From a bacterium (lineage in GTDB: Bacteria > Bacillota > Clostridia > Christensenellales > Aristaeellaceae), in contig SFTH01000025.1 in assembly GCA_004563405.1 (NCBI GenBank), forward strand, positions 1 through 64,000: a stretch of 64,000 nucleotides of DNA, in the 5' to 3' direction. Position numbers and translations under genes: made by a program. The notes under the pieces are model-generated. The model was not told where the DNA came from, made no database searches, and saw only the letters and a program-made list of their open reading frames with translations. The first letter of the stretch is position 1, and each line of letters opens with the position of its first letter. Of the stretch, positions 32,500 through 40,283 are shown piece after piece.

Positions 32500-33402
32500 C
32501 TATGCCTTCTCCGCCAGGCAGTAGTTCACCCGCTCCGCGGCGAGGATGGGACTGCCGGGGTGGGCGCGGTTGTGGGCGGCGAAGAACTGCCGCGTGATCT
32601 CCTCCGGGTCGAGGTCGCGCAGCACGCGCAGTCCGCCTTCCTTCAACAGGGCGGCCATCTCCTCCGGGGCGTAGGCGGCGCGCATGCCCTCGCCCGCTCC
32701 GGCGGCCAACTGCCGCTGGATGTCCATCTGCCCGGATTCGCCCCGGGCGGGGTAATCCATGGCGAAGCGGCTGCCCGCGGGAAAAAGCGCGCTCAACTGT
32801 GCGATCAGGGCGGAGAATTCATCCCGGCTGAGGTAGTAGCTGAAGCCGAGGAGGCTCACGAAGGTGGGCGCGTCCGGGTCGAAGCGGGGGTGGGCGCGCA
32901 GCGCGTCCAGCGCGCCTGGCGCGGAGAGGTCGGCGGCGATCAGGTGCAGGTTTTCCGGGAGGGAGAGGCCCGCCGCAGCGATGCGCGCGGCCTTGTCCCG
33001 GGAGGCAGGGGGCAGGTCGATTTCAAAGATCTCCATCTCCTTTGCCCACGGGGGCTGGCGCAGGGCGAAGCTGTCCAGTCCCGCGCCCGGCAGCAGATAC
33101 TGGCGCGCGCCCAGTGCCGCAGCCTCCTGAAGCGCGCCCTCTGCGAAGGCGGCGCGGCCCAGGGGCGAGGGAGCCAGCTGGTGGTTGACCACCCATTCGA
33201 GGGCCTGCTCCGGGCTGCCGGAGAAGCAGGGGTTGAAAAACGCGACGCCGCCCGCCATGCTGCGGGCGATGCCCTCCCGGGTCTCCCGGCCCAGCAGCCG
33301 CGCCGCCATGGTGTCGTCGAATACCTTTTCGCCCGGGACGTGCTCTGAATGATACGAGCGTGCGAAGGCGCTGACCAATGCTGTCATGGAGTTCTGTTCC
33401 AT
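32500..33402 (-). CDS. SAM-dependent methyltransferase of the leucine carboxyl methyltransferase (PPM) family
   Basis: A 300-residue class I methyltransferase. The SAM motif GAGLDSFALRQP is the LCM/PPM form, followed by FEIDLPPASRDK and, further on, FVSLLGFSYYLSRDEF. Bacterial members are often near polyketide or stress genes, but none is here; substrate is unknown. ATG 33402 was chosen because GAGGTG is eight bases upstream; a TTG six bases further up is too close to it. It converges on pgsA. Confidence 0.8.
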   Translation of the reverse strand: MEQNSMTALVSAFARSYHSEHVPGEKVFDDTMAARLLGRETREGIARSMAGGVAFFNPCFSGSPEQALEWVVNHQLAPSPLGRAAFAEGALQEAAALGARQYLLPGAGLDSFALRQPPWAKEMEIFEIDLPPASRDKAARIAAAGLSLPENLHLIAADLSAPGALDALRAHPRFDPDAPTFVSLLGFSYYLSRDEFSALIAQLSALFPAGSRFAMDYPARGESGQMDIQRQLAAGAGEGMRAAYAPEEMAALLKEGGLRVLRDLDPEEITRQFFAAHNRAHPGSPILAAERVNYCLAEKA

Positions 33403-33454
33403 ATGCAAATCACCTCGTATACTTATTACACCTGCCCGGGAAAAAAGACAAGAC

Positions 33455-33541
33455 TTGACTTTTGGACGAAAATGTGTTATAGTAGTGTTGATAAAATATG
33501 AATATTAACAAAACGACCGGGCTGCGCGCCCGGTTTTTTTT
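33455..33541 (+). ncRNA. candidate small RNA (promoter plus terminator without a gene)
   Basis: A near-consensus promoter, TTGACT (33455-33460), 17 bases and TATAGT (33478-33483), is followed about 35 bases later by a strong terminator: ACCGGGC, loop TGCGC, GCCCGGT and eight T (33514-33541). The transcript would be about 50 nucleotides. No ribosome site precedes the only ATG in it. The next gene on this strand is over 4 kb away. Confidence 0.5.
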
Positions 33542-33763
33542 ATTGTCGTGCGGGGAAAAGGCGGCGTTGCGCGCCGCCGGGAGCTGATCCTTCACGCCGG
33601 ATGTGTCCCGCGCGGGATGAGGGACTACGCCACAAACCGGATATGGTTGAGAAAGGTTCGCGCCGGGCACGTCCCGGGCGGGAGAAGAGGAAAACAGAGA
33701 GCCGCCTCCGGTGCGGTTGCCGGGGGGCGGCTTTGCGTTTCGAGAAAGATTGGGCAGGGCGTT

Positions 33764-34786
33764 TCACACCCTCCGGAGGAAGACCTGCTTCAGGTTGAGG
33801 AGAATGGCTGCGACACAGAGTGCGCAGGCCGCGGCGGCGTTCAGCGTTTGCGGCAGCGGATGGAGCGCCGCGAGGGCGAGTGCGCCGCCGCAGAGCAGAA
33901 CGCCGCATCCGAGCCGGATGGAGGGCGCGCAGAACACGGCCGCCGCGCAGAGCAGCGCGAGCAGCAGCGCCGCCGCCCAGGGGAGCAGAACCGGCAGGAA
34001 GCAGGCGGTTGCTGCCATCGCGGCGGTGGGGGCGATCAGCAGCAGATTCAGCGGCCGGGATTCGTCCGCCGCCCGCCGGGCCACCGTGCGGGCGAGCCGC
34101 CAGAGGATCAGGCCGGAAAACAGGGGCGCGGGCTGCACCTGCGCGACGCCCGCACGCCGGTGCAGCAGCAGGAACGCCGCGCCCAGCGCCGGGTACAGCA
34201 TGGTTTGCAGCAGCGCCCGGGGGCAGAGCGCCAGGTTCCGGGGCTTCAGGGAAAAGCCGTGGGCCGATTCCAGCGCGTAGGAGGAGACGGCGGCGATGAG
34301 CGCGCCCAGTCCCGCGCCGCAGGCGGCGAAGAAGCCGGGCAGAGGAGACTCCAGGCCCCCGCCGTCCAGCATCAGCCCCGTGAAGAGCAGCAGCGAAGAG
34401 GTGAGACTCAGGATCGCGCCGTCCAGGCTGCGGGAGAGTGCGAACATGCGTTCTTCGAACAATTGTTCGATATGCATGCACGCCGCCGCGAGGGCGAGAC
34501 AGGGACGCACGTCCCCCAGGGGCAGAAGGCGCGCAGCCAGCGCGAGGAGCAGCGCGCCCGCGGCGAGCTGAACCAGCGCGCCGCCGAAGCGGCGGTCCAC
34601 CCGGCGCACACCGGGCTCCCGCGCCGCGCCGTTGCGGAAGCAGTCCGCCGCGCAGAGGGAGAGCAATTGCAGGCAATAGAACAGGGCGAACAGCGCGCAC
34701 GCGCTCTCGGCCCGTCCGAGCAGGGCGGCGGCCAGTCCCGCCAGAGGAAGAAATGCGGCGCTGGGCCGCAGCAGGCCTTTTTTCAT
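33764..34786 (-). CDS. multi-pass membrane protein of unknown function
   Basis: A 340-residue very hydrophobic protein with about ten predicted membrane segments and short basic loops (RRVDRRFGG, RTVARRAADESR). No known motif was recognised. The coding call rests on a good ribosome site (GGAGG, 6 bases before the ATG) and continuous hydrophobic segments, which would not be expected in a shadow frame. It stands alone; direction is opposite to rimO-pgsA. Confidence 0.65.
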   Translation of the reverse strand: MKKGLLRPSAAFLPLAGLAAALLGRAESACALFALFYCLQLLSLCAADCFRNGAAREPGVRRVDRRFGGALVQLAAGALLLALAARLLPLGDVRPCLALAAACMHIEQLFEERMFALSRSLDGAILSLTSSLLLFTGLMLDGGGLESPLPGFFAACGAGLGALIAAVSSYALESAHGFSLKPRNLALCPRALLQTMLYPALGAAFLLLHRRAGVAQVQPAPLFSGLILWRLARTVARRAADESRPLNLLLIAPTAAMAATACFLPVLLPWAAALLLALLCAAAVFCAPSIRLGCGVLLCGGALALAALHPLPQTLNAAAACALCVAAILLNLKQVFLRRV

Positions 34787-35170
34787 GAGACGACCTCCGA
34801 TATTGTGAGGGGATGCGCGGGGACGACTTCATTCTACGTCAATCCCGCGCGCATTTCCGGTGCATTTAAGGCGCAGATTGCGCAATCGCGGGCGATTGTA
34901 TGCGCTTGCATGCTTCGTTCGGTTCAAAGTGCGGATTTCCGACACGTTTCAGGCGATGTTACGGGACGCTGCGGACAACGCTCTTCATCCGCGTGCCGCG
35001 CCTGGAGCGAATTGCGTGTTTCCGTTGCGGGTTTTGCCGCCGTAGACAACGCTCTTCATCCGCACGCCGCGCAGGACTGAAACATGCATTTCCGGTGTGA
35101 ATTGCGCCATCGAGGACAACGCTCTTCATCTGCGCGCCGCGCCTGGACTGAATTGCGGCTTTCCGCCGGA
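34787..35170. repeat. intergenic region with three tandem copies of a 70-71 bp unit
   Basis: No gene. The core GACAACGCTCTTCATC occurs at 34974, 35045 and 35115, each followed by a variant of a G+C-rich tail and a short TTTCCG-centred palindrome. Unit length is 71 and then 70. The last copy runs into the stop of walJ. A degenerate fourth tail is seen before 34974. Confidence 0.85.
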
Positions 35171-35980
35171 TCAGTCGAAGCGGGCGGAGACGGCGAACAG
35201 GCCGGTCAGTCCGTCCCGGCTGGCCACGTCCAGGCGCAGATCTTCGTCCGGAACCAGGCCTCCGGCGCGCAGCGCGTCCTCCACGCAGCGCCGGGCCAGC
35301 TCCGGGAAGTTGTTTTCCTTGCTCAGATGGCCCAGCACGATGTGGCGCGCCCCGGCGCGGGCCAGTTCCAGTGCGCAGCTGCCCGCGTCGTCGTTGCAGA
35401 GATGGCCGCGACTGGACAGGATGCGCCTCTTCAGATCATAGGGATAGGAGCCGGCCTGGAGCATGTCCGGGTCGTAATTGGATTCCAGAAGCACTGCGTC
35501 CGCGCCGCGCACGCAGCGCATCCAGCCCTTCTTGACGCAGCCCAGGTCCGTGGCGATGGCAAAGCGCGCGCCGCCACATTCAAAGCACAGGCCCACGGGC
35601 TCGTTTGCGTCGTGGGGCGTGGAGAAGGGCAGTATGTTCATGCCGCCCAGGTAGAAGTCCTGCTCCGGGGTCATCAGGCAGCGGTTTTTTCCGTCGACGG
35701 GGCCGATCTTCTCCGCCATGCCCTCCCAGGTGCCCGCCGTGGCGTAGACGGGCAGGTTGTACTTGCGGGAGAGCACGCCCACGCCCCGGGTGTGGTCGAC
35801 GTGCTCGTGGGTGGTCAGTATCGCCGTGAGCTGGGACGGGTGCAGGCCGATCTTCTCCAGCTCCGCCGCGATGCGCGCGCCGGAGAGCCCCGCGTCCACC
35901 AGCAGGTGCGCGTCCCCGCAGCCCACATAGATTGCATTTCCGCTCGAACCGCTAAAGAGCGGTGAAAAGCGCAGTTCCAT
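35171..35980 (-). CDS. MBL-fold metallo-hydrolase, WalJ/YycJ family
   Basis: A 269-residue metallo-beta-lactamase-fold protein of the YycJ type. The metal site THEHVDH and the following ATDLG, LESNYD and VLGHLSKENN are conserved in WalJ proteins. These are single-strand DNA exonuclease-like enzymes linked to replication and cell-wall control, usually next to walRK; here the two-component pair is 12 kb away. The start at 35980 begins MELRFSPLFSGSSGNA, typical for the family. Confidence 0.88.
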   Translation of the reverse strand: MELRFSPLFSGSSGNAIYVGCGDAHLLVDAGLSGARIAAELEKIGLHPSQLTAILTTHEHVDHTRGVGVLSRKYNLPVYATAGTWEGMAEKIGPVDGKNRCLMTPEQDFYLGGMNILPFSTPHDANEPVGLCFECGGARFAIATDLGCVKKGWMRCVRGADAVLLESNYDPDMLQAGSYPYDLKRRILSSRGHLCNDDAGSCALELARAGARHIVLGHLSKENNFPELARRCVEDALRAGGLVPDEDLRLDVASRDGLTGLFAVSARFD

Positions 35981-36008
35981 GGAAAGAATCTGTTCTCCTT
36001 GTCTCTTG

Positions 36009-36887
36009 TTATACGCCGGTCAGGTCAAATTTGGGAATGTACTGTTCGTCGGAGGAGGAGAGCTCCTGAATGAAGCCGTCCTCCAGGCCCAGTTCGATCA
36101 GGTGGTCGGCCACGCGGTCGTATTCCTCCTGGGTCAGCCGCCGCCCCAGCTCGTCCACGCCCGCCGCCTCGCCGAAGGGCAGGTACTGGGCCATTAGGCT
36201 CACCCAGACCCCGGGCAGCTCGTCATGGATGAAGTCGAGAATCTGAACCGACTCCTCCGCGCAGCCGGGCAGGATGAGGTGGCGCACGATCACGCCCCGC
36301 CGGATGAGGCCGTCTTCGTCCAGTTCCACCGGCCCGGTCTGGCGCAGCATCTCCCGCAGCGCGGGCGCGGCATATTCGAAGTAGTCCTCCGCGCCGGAGT
36401 AGCGCCCTGCGCTGCGGGGCGAGATGTACTTGAGATCCGGCAGGTATACCTGCACCAGTCCCTCCATGGCGCGCAGGGTTTCCACCCGCTCGTAGCCGCC
36501 GCTGTTCCACACCACGGGCACCGGCAGGCCGCCCTCGAGGGAGGCGCGCACGGCGTGGGCGAAGTGGGTGGGGTTGACGAGGTTGATGTTGTGCACGCCC
36601 TGGGCGATGAGTTCAAAGTAGATCTCCCGCAGCCGCTCCACGGACACCGTTTTGCCGAAGCCGTGGTGGGAAAGCTCGAAGTTCTGGCAGAAGCAGCATT
36701 GCAGGCTGCATCCGGAGAAGAACACCGCGCCCGAGCCCCTCGTGCCGGAGATCACCGGCTCCTCGTCGAAGTGGGGCGCGGCCCGGGCGATGCGCGGCTG
36801 GACGCCCATGCCGCAGCGGCCCGCGCCGGTTTCGCCCCGGAGCGCCCCGCACCTGCGGGGACAGAGATTGCAGATCAATTCGTTCAT
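36009..36887 (-). CDS. radical-SAM protein, PFL-activase-like (PflX/YjjW-like)
   Basis: A 292-residue radical-SAM enzyme. The cluster site is GCSLQCCFCQN (CxxxCxxC). Before it an extra Cys set is found (CNLCPRRCGALRGETGAGRCG in two pieces), as in the group annotated as putative pyruvate formate-lyase activating proteins. Substrate unknown; no glycyl-radical enzyme is in the window. ATG 36887 was chosen because AGGAG precedes it. Three parS sites lie immediately upstream. Confidence 0.85.
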   Translation of the reverse strand: MNELICNLCPRRCGALRGETGAGRCGMGVQPRIARAAPHFDEEPVISGTRGSGAVFFSGCSLQCCFCQNFELSHHGFGKTVSVERLREIYFELIAQGVHNINLVNPTHFAHAVRASLEGGLPVPVVWNSGGYERVETLRAMEGLVQVYLPDLKYISPRSAGRYSGAEDYFEYAAPALREMLRQTGPVELDEDGLIRRGVIVRHLILPGCAEESVQILDFIHDELPGVWVSLMAQYLPFGEAAGVDELGRRLTQEEYDRVADHLIELGLEDGFIQELSSSDEQYIPKFDLTGV

Positions 36888-36915
36888 GCGCTTACATACG
36901 CTCCTGTCTGAAGAA

Positions 36916-36931
36916 TGTTTCATGTGAAACA
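36916..36931. other. parS site 1
   Basis: TGTTTCATGTGAAACA differs from the Firmicute Spo0J/ParB palindrome TGTTTCACGTGAAACA by one central base. Confidence 0.85.
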
Positions 36932-36949
36932 GCGCGGGCGGCGAAAAAA

Positions 36950-36965
36950 TGTTTCATGTGAAACA
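36950..36965. other. parS site 2
   Basis: The same 16-base near-palindrome as site 1, 34 bases further on. A ParB nucleation site by known motif. Confidence 0.85.
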
Positions 36966-36991
36966 TCGGCGGGATTCGACCGCCTCCGACA

Positions 36992-37007
36992 TGTTTCATG
37001 TGAAACA
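36992..37007. other. parS site 3
   Basis: Third identical copy of TGTTTCATGTGAAACA, 42 bases after site 2. Confidence 0.85.
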
Positions 37008-37183
37008 TTGCTTTTTTCGCGGAAGTGCGGGAGAATACGCCGCAGCGCCCGCGACCCGAAAGCAAAATTCGCGCTCCGCCGACGCGGAGATTCAGAAAGC
37101 CTTCCGCAGCTCGCCTGCATCGAAGATGTAAAATTCGCTCTTCCTCAGCACATTAACCGGGTCAACCGCCGATCAACCCGCGC

Positions 37184-38062
37184 TCATGCGCGCCGCAGGG
37201 TCAATAGCCACACCTCGCTGCGGGAGCCCAGCCGCAGGGGCAGACCCGGACAGCGCAAGCCCTGACTCACCAGCATGGGCAGATCGCCCTCGTAGAACCA
37301 GCCGGCGAGGCAGCGGGCCTCCTCCGGCGGAAGGGTGCGCATTGTGCGGCCGAAGAGGCGAATCTGTCCGCCCAGGTTGTGCCCGGCGAGCACCAGATCG
37401 GCCCAAGCGCCGCCGCCCCGGGCCTCCGCCACCCGCACGCCTACATAGGCGGAGGGATTGTGCGAAAGCACCAGCACGCACTCATCCCCGCTGAAGGCGC
37501 GCCCCAGATCCGCATAGGGCGTTTCATTGCGGCTCACGTCGCTGAGTCCGGCGATGATGAGCGCCTCGCCGCCCCGCTCCACGGTGGCGCAGGCGTCCGT
37601 GAGCAGGGCGACGCCCGCGCTCCCCAGGGCAGTTTCGAGGCTGGAGGTATTTTCATCCGCCTCTCCCGCCACGGCGAACTTGCCCAGCGGCGCCTCGAAG
37701 GCGGCGAGGGCCTCAAAGAACGCCTGCGCGCCGTCGGGGTCTTCGCCGCGGACGTAGTCGCCGCCCAGGAGAAGAAGATCCGGGGAGAGGGTGGCGAGCT
37801 TATTGAAGAGCGCCGCGCTGTGCGCGCCGTCCGCCGCTCCCTGAATGTTCAGATCGGACACGAACAGCACCCGCGCGCCATCAAAGGCGGCGGGAAGATC
37901 CTCGAGGTAGACCTCCGCCGGGCAGAGGTGCACGAGCTGCGCGCCTGCAAACATCCGGCAGAGCAGGCACAGCGGCAGGGCAAGCAAAAGGGCGGGCAAC
38001 CAAAGCCGCCGCCCGCGCTTGCGCCTGTTCTGTTTTGACTTTTTCGCCGCCTGCTTCGCCAT
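37184..38062 (-). CDS. membrane-anchored metallophosphoesterase-like protein lacking metal ligands
   Basis: A 292-residue protein with a basic N-terminus, one membrane segment (about 20-40) and a calcineurin-like fold of the YkuE/YaeI type. Expected ligands are changed: DxH is D70-L-N72, GNH is G-E-A-D (133-136), and the final GHxH is GHNL (227-230). GGD (100-102) and LSH (200-201) remain. Members usually cleave UDP-diacylglucosamine or similar lipids; this copy may be inactive or have a new role. A parS site lies in front of it. Confidence 0.75.
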   Translation of the reverse strand: MAKQAAKKSKQNRRKRGRRLWLPALLLALPLCLLCRMFAGAQLVHLCPAEVYLEDLPAAFDGARVLFVSDLNIQGAADGAHSAALFNKLATLSPDLLLLGGDYVRGEDPDGAQAFFEALAAFEAPLGKFAVAGEADENTSSLETALGSAGVALLTDACATVERGGEALIIAGLSDVSRNETPYADLGRAFSGDECVLVLSHNPSAYVGVRVAEARGGGAWADLVLAGHNLGGQIRLFGRTMRTLPPEEARCLAGWFYEGDLPMLVSQGLRCPGLPLRLGSRSEVWLLTLRRA

Positions 38063-38070
38063 AGGCCTCC

Positions 38071-38086
38071 TGTTTCACGTGAAACA
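38071..38086. other. parS site 4 (perfect)
   Basis: TGTTTCACGTGAAACA, the exact palindromic parS consensus, between divergent genes and about 1.1 kb from sites 1-3. Confidence 0.93.
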
Positions 38087-38181
38087 TCCATTTGCGCGCC
38101 GGATTCGGGAAAATGTGCCTGAAAAATGAATTGATGCACGCATTTGTCAGCTTTTCTCCCTGTTTTGTCACATCACAAACA

Positions 38182-38210
38182 TTGAATCCCGACCTTTCTT
38201 CCATTATAAT
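38182..38210 (+). promoter_or_regulatory. promoter of the beta-propeller gene
   Basis: TTGAAT (38182-38187), a 17-base spacer and TATAAT (38205-38210), 54 bases before the ATG at 38264. Confidence 0.75.
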
Positions 38211-38263
38211 AGGAATGGTATCGGTATACAAGGGATAATTTCAATATTGATACGGAGGATTCC

Positions 38264-39364
38264 ATGGAAAAGCGCCAATCCGGTAGAATTCCATGGGCGA
38301 TTGTATTGCTGATTCTGCTGGTCTGCGTCGCGCTGGCCTTCGGCGGGGCGAAGCTGAGCAGAAAGCTGTTTGCCGAAAAGAGCTTCGGAAGCTACCGCAC
38401 GGTGGAAATTGCGAATCTTCAGGATCTGCAGGCCACCTCGGATGGCTTTGTGTATTATGATGGCAACACCGTTTCCTCCATCTCCTCGTCCGGAGATGTG
38501 AACTGGTCCTATCTGGTGGGCGGAAGCGCAGGCTTTTCCGCCACGGACTACGGCGTGGCCACCTGGGTGGAGGACACCATCACCCTCATCGACGCAAAAA
38601 CCGGCTCCACCACCTTCAATGGAAAGATGGAGGCGGATGTGCTCAGCGCCCGCATCGGCGACAAATACACCGCCATACTCGTCGGCGAGGAGACCAACGG
38701 CAAGATCGTCCTGATGGAGAGCGGCGGAAAGCAGATCAGCCAGATCGTCCTGGAGGACGTCACCGTCGTCGACTACGGCTTCTTCTCGAACGGAACGCTG
38801 CTCTGGGCCATGGTGTGCGACACCAACGGCACCGTGCCCACCTGCAACATACAGACCTATCGCCCCGGCAAGGAGATCGTGGGCTCCATCCACGACAACG
38901 AACAGCTGGCCTACGCGGTCATGTTCCAGTCCTCGCGGGTGCTGGTGGCGGGAGACACCTACCTGCGCAGCTACGACTACACCGGCACGGAGGATGCCTC
39001 CCAGCGCAGGCTGGTGTACGGCTGGTATCTGGCCAGCGCGGACGCGAACTCCAGCGACCCGCTGATGGCCTTTGTCAACGACGCCCAGTGCAAGGGTGAA
39101 TCGGCCATTCAGGATGTGCGCATGATGCGCTCCGATCTGGACCGGGTGGTGCGGTTGCCCTTCGGCTGCATGCGCGTGGTGGCCATGGGGAACGCCGTCT
39201 ACGGCTTCGCCAGCGACGGGCATCTGATCATCTACGCCACGGATCAGCCCAGCGCCCAGTCCTACCAGCTGAACCTGCACGTCGACGAGGTGTACGGCGT
39301 GACCCGCGACGGCGTGGCCATCCTTTTGAGCGGATCGACGGTCTGCCTCGTTTCTCTGAAGTAA
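38264..39364 (+). CDS. single-pass membrane protein with extracellular beta-propeller repeats (DUF5711-like)
   Basis: A 366-residue protein with a short cytoplasmic tail, one membrane helix (IPWAIVLLILLVCVALAFGG, 10-30) and an outside part of repeated beta strands: SISSSGDVNWSY, DTITLIDAKTGST, TGTEDASQRRLVYGW. The strand pattern resembles PQQ/WD-type blades as in DUF5711 proteins of Clostridia. Molecular role unknown. It precedes a CvpA-family gene by 69 bases, a common pairing before ftsK-like genes in this group. GGAGG precedes the ATG. Confidence 0.75.
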   Translation: MEKRQSGRIPWAIVLLILLVCVALAFGGAKLSRKLFAEKSFGSYRTVEIANLQDLQATSDGFVYYDGNTVSSISSSGDVNWSYLVGGSAGFSATDYGVATWVEDTITLIDAKTGSTTFNGKMEADVLSARIGDKYTAILVGEETNGKIVLMESGGKQISQIVLEDVTVVDYGFFSNGTLLWAMVCDTNGTVPTCNIQTYRPGKEIVGSIHDNEQLAYAVMFQSSRVLVAGDTYLRSYDYTGTEDASQRRLVYGWYLASADANSSDPLMAFVNDAQCKGESAIQDVRMMRSDLDRVVRLPFGCMRVVAMGNAVYGFASDGHLIIYATDQPSAQSYQLNLHVDEVYGVTRDGVAILLSGSTVCLVSLK

Positions 39365-39433
39365 CTCCGCATAGAAGGGTGTAAAACGGGGAAATCTGGA
39401 AATTGAACATCATCAAGAGGAGGAAAGTCGAAT

Positions 39434-40162
39434 ATGAATATAGTGGATATTCTGATTCTGGCGGTGCTCACCTTCGGTTTGCTGGCGGGCATGCACAAGG
39501 GCTTTGTGGCCTCGATACTCTCCACGTTCGGCTTCGTTGGCTCCTGGTTCGGGGCGCGCATGGTGTATGAGCGGGTGGCCAATCTGGCCCTCTCCAACAC
39601 CTCGCTGATGGCCATGCTGAACCAGTATCTCGAGCCGGAGACCTTCTTCGCCAGCATCAGCCAGGCGAGCACCACGGTCAGCGAGGTGGTCTCCGGGGGC
39701 GAGGCGGCTATCAAGAGCGCGGTGGCTTCGGTTTCGGAGAAGATTCCGGTGATCTCCCGGGCCTTCGAGGCCAATATCCGCAACCAGGCCTTCGCCAAGC
39801 TCAACATCACCACGCTGGCGGACTATCTGGATCAGACCATCTGGCAGGCGGTGTTCAACGTGCTGTCCTTCCTGCTGGCCTTCATCGTGATCTACGCCGT
39901 GGTCTCCCTGATCGTGAACCTGCTGGACCATGTGTTCCGCTTCCCGGTGCTGCGCATGTTCGACTGGCTTCTGGGCGGCGTCTGCGGCCTCGTAAAGGGC
40001 CTGGTGGTGGCCGTGCTGCTGCTGTGCATCGTGCCCAGCATCGCCTCCCTGATCGCGCCGGAGCTCACCCAGTCGCTGATTGCCGAATCGACGCTCTACA
40101 GCTTCGTCAGCCAGCTGGACTTTTTGAATGTCTCCAGCATGATCACCCAGCTGATCGGCTGA
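39434..40162 (+). CDS. CvpA-family membrane protein
   Basis: A 242-residue protein with four membrane segments and a longer loop between the second and third. The N-terminus NIVDILILAVLTFGLLAGMHKGFV is the CvpA signature; the third and fourth segments carry LLGGVCGLVKGLVVAVLL. CvpA is named for colicin V production and is linked to envelope homeostasis; function here is unknown. GAGGAGG precedes the start at 39434. Confidence 0.85.
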   Translation: MNIVDILILAVLTFGLLAGMHKGFVASILSTFGFVGSWFGARMVYERVANLALSNTSLMAMLNQYLEPETFFASISQASTTVSEVVSGGEAAIKSAVASVSEKIPVISRAFEANIRNQAFAKLNITTLADYLDQTIWQAVFNVLSFLLAFIVIYAVVSLIVNLLDHVFRFPVLRMFDWLLGGVCGLVKGLVVAVLLLCIVPSIASLIAPELTQSLIAESTLYSFVSQLDFLNVSSMITQLIG

Positions 40163-40283
40163 TCGCTCCGCAGTTTACGCATCTGAGCCGCTCGCGCGGC
40201 TCTTTTGCTGTCATTACCGGGCAGCTTGCGCACCGCGGGGAAAGCGGATATAATGAATCGAAATCGTTTCCACGGAGGAAAGA

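Noticed and set aside
37184..38062. Active calcineurin-like phosphoesterase
   Set aside because: Four metal-ligand positions are changed, so an active-enzyme call is not supported.
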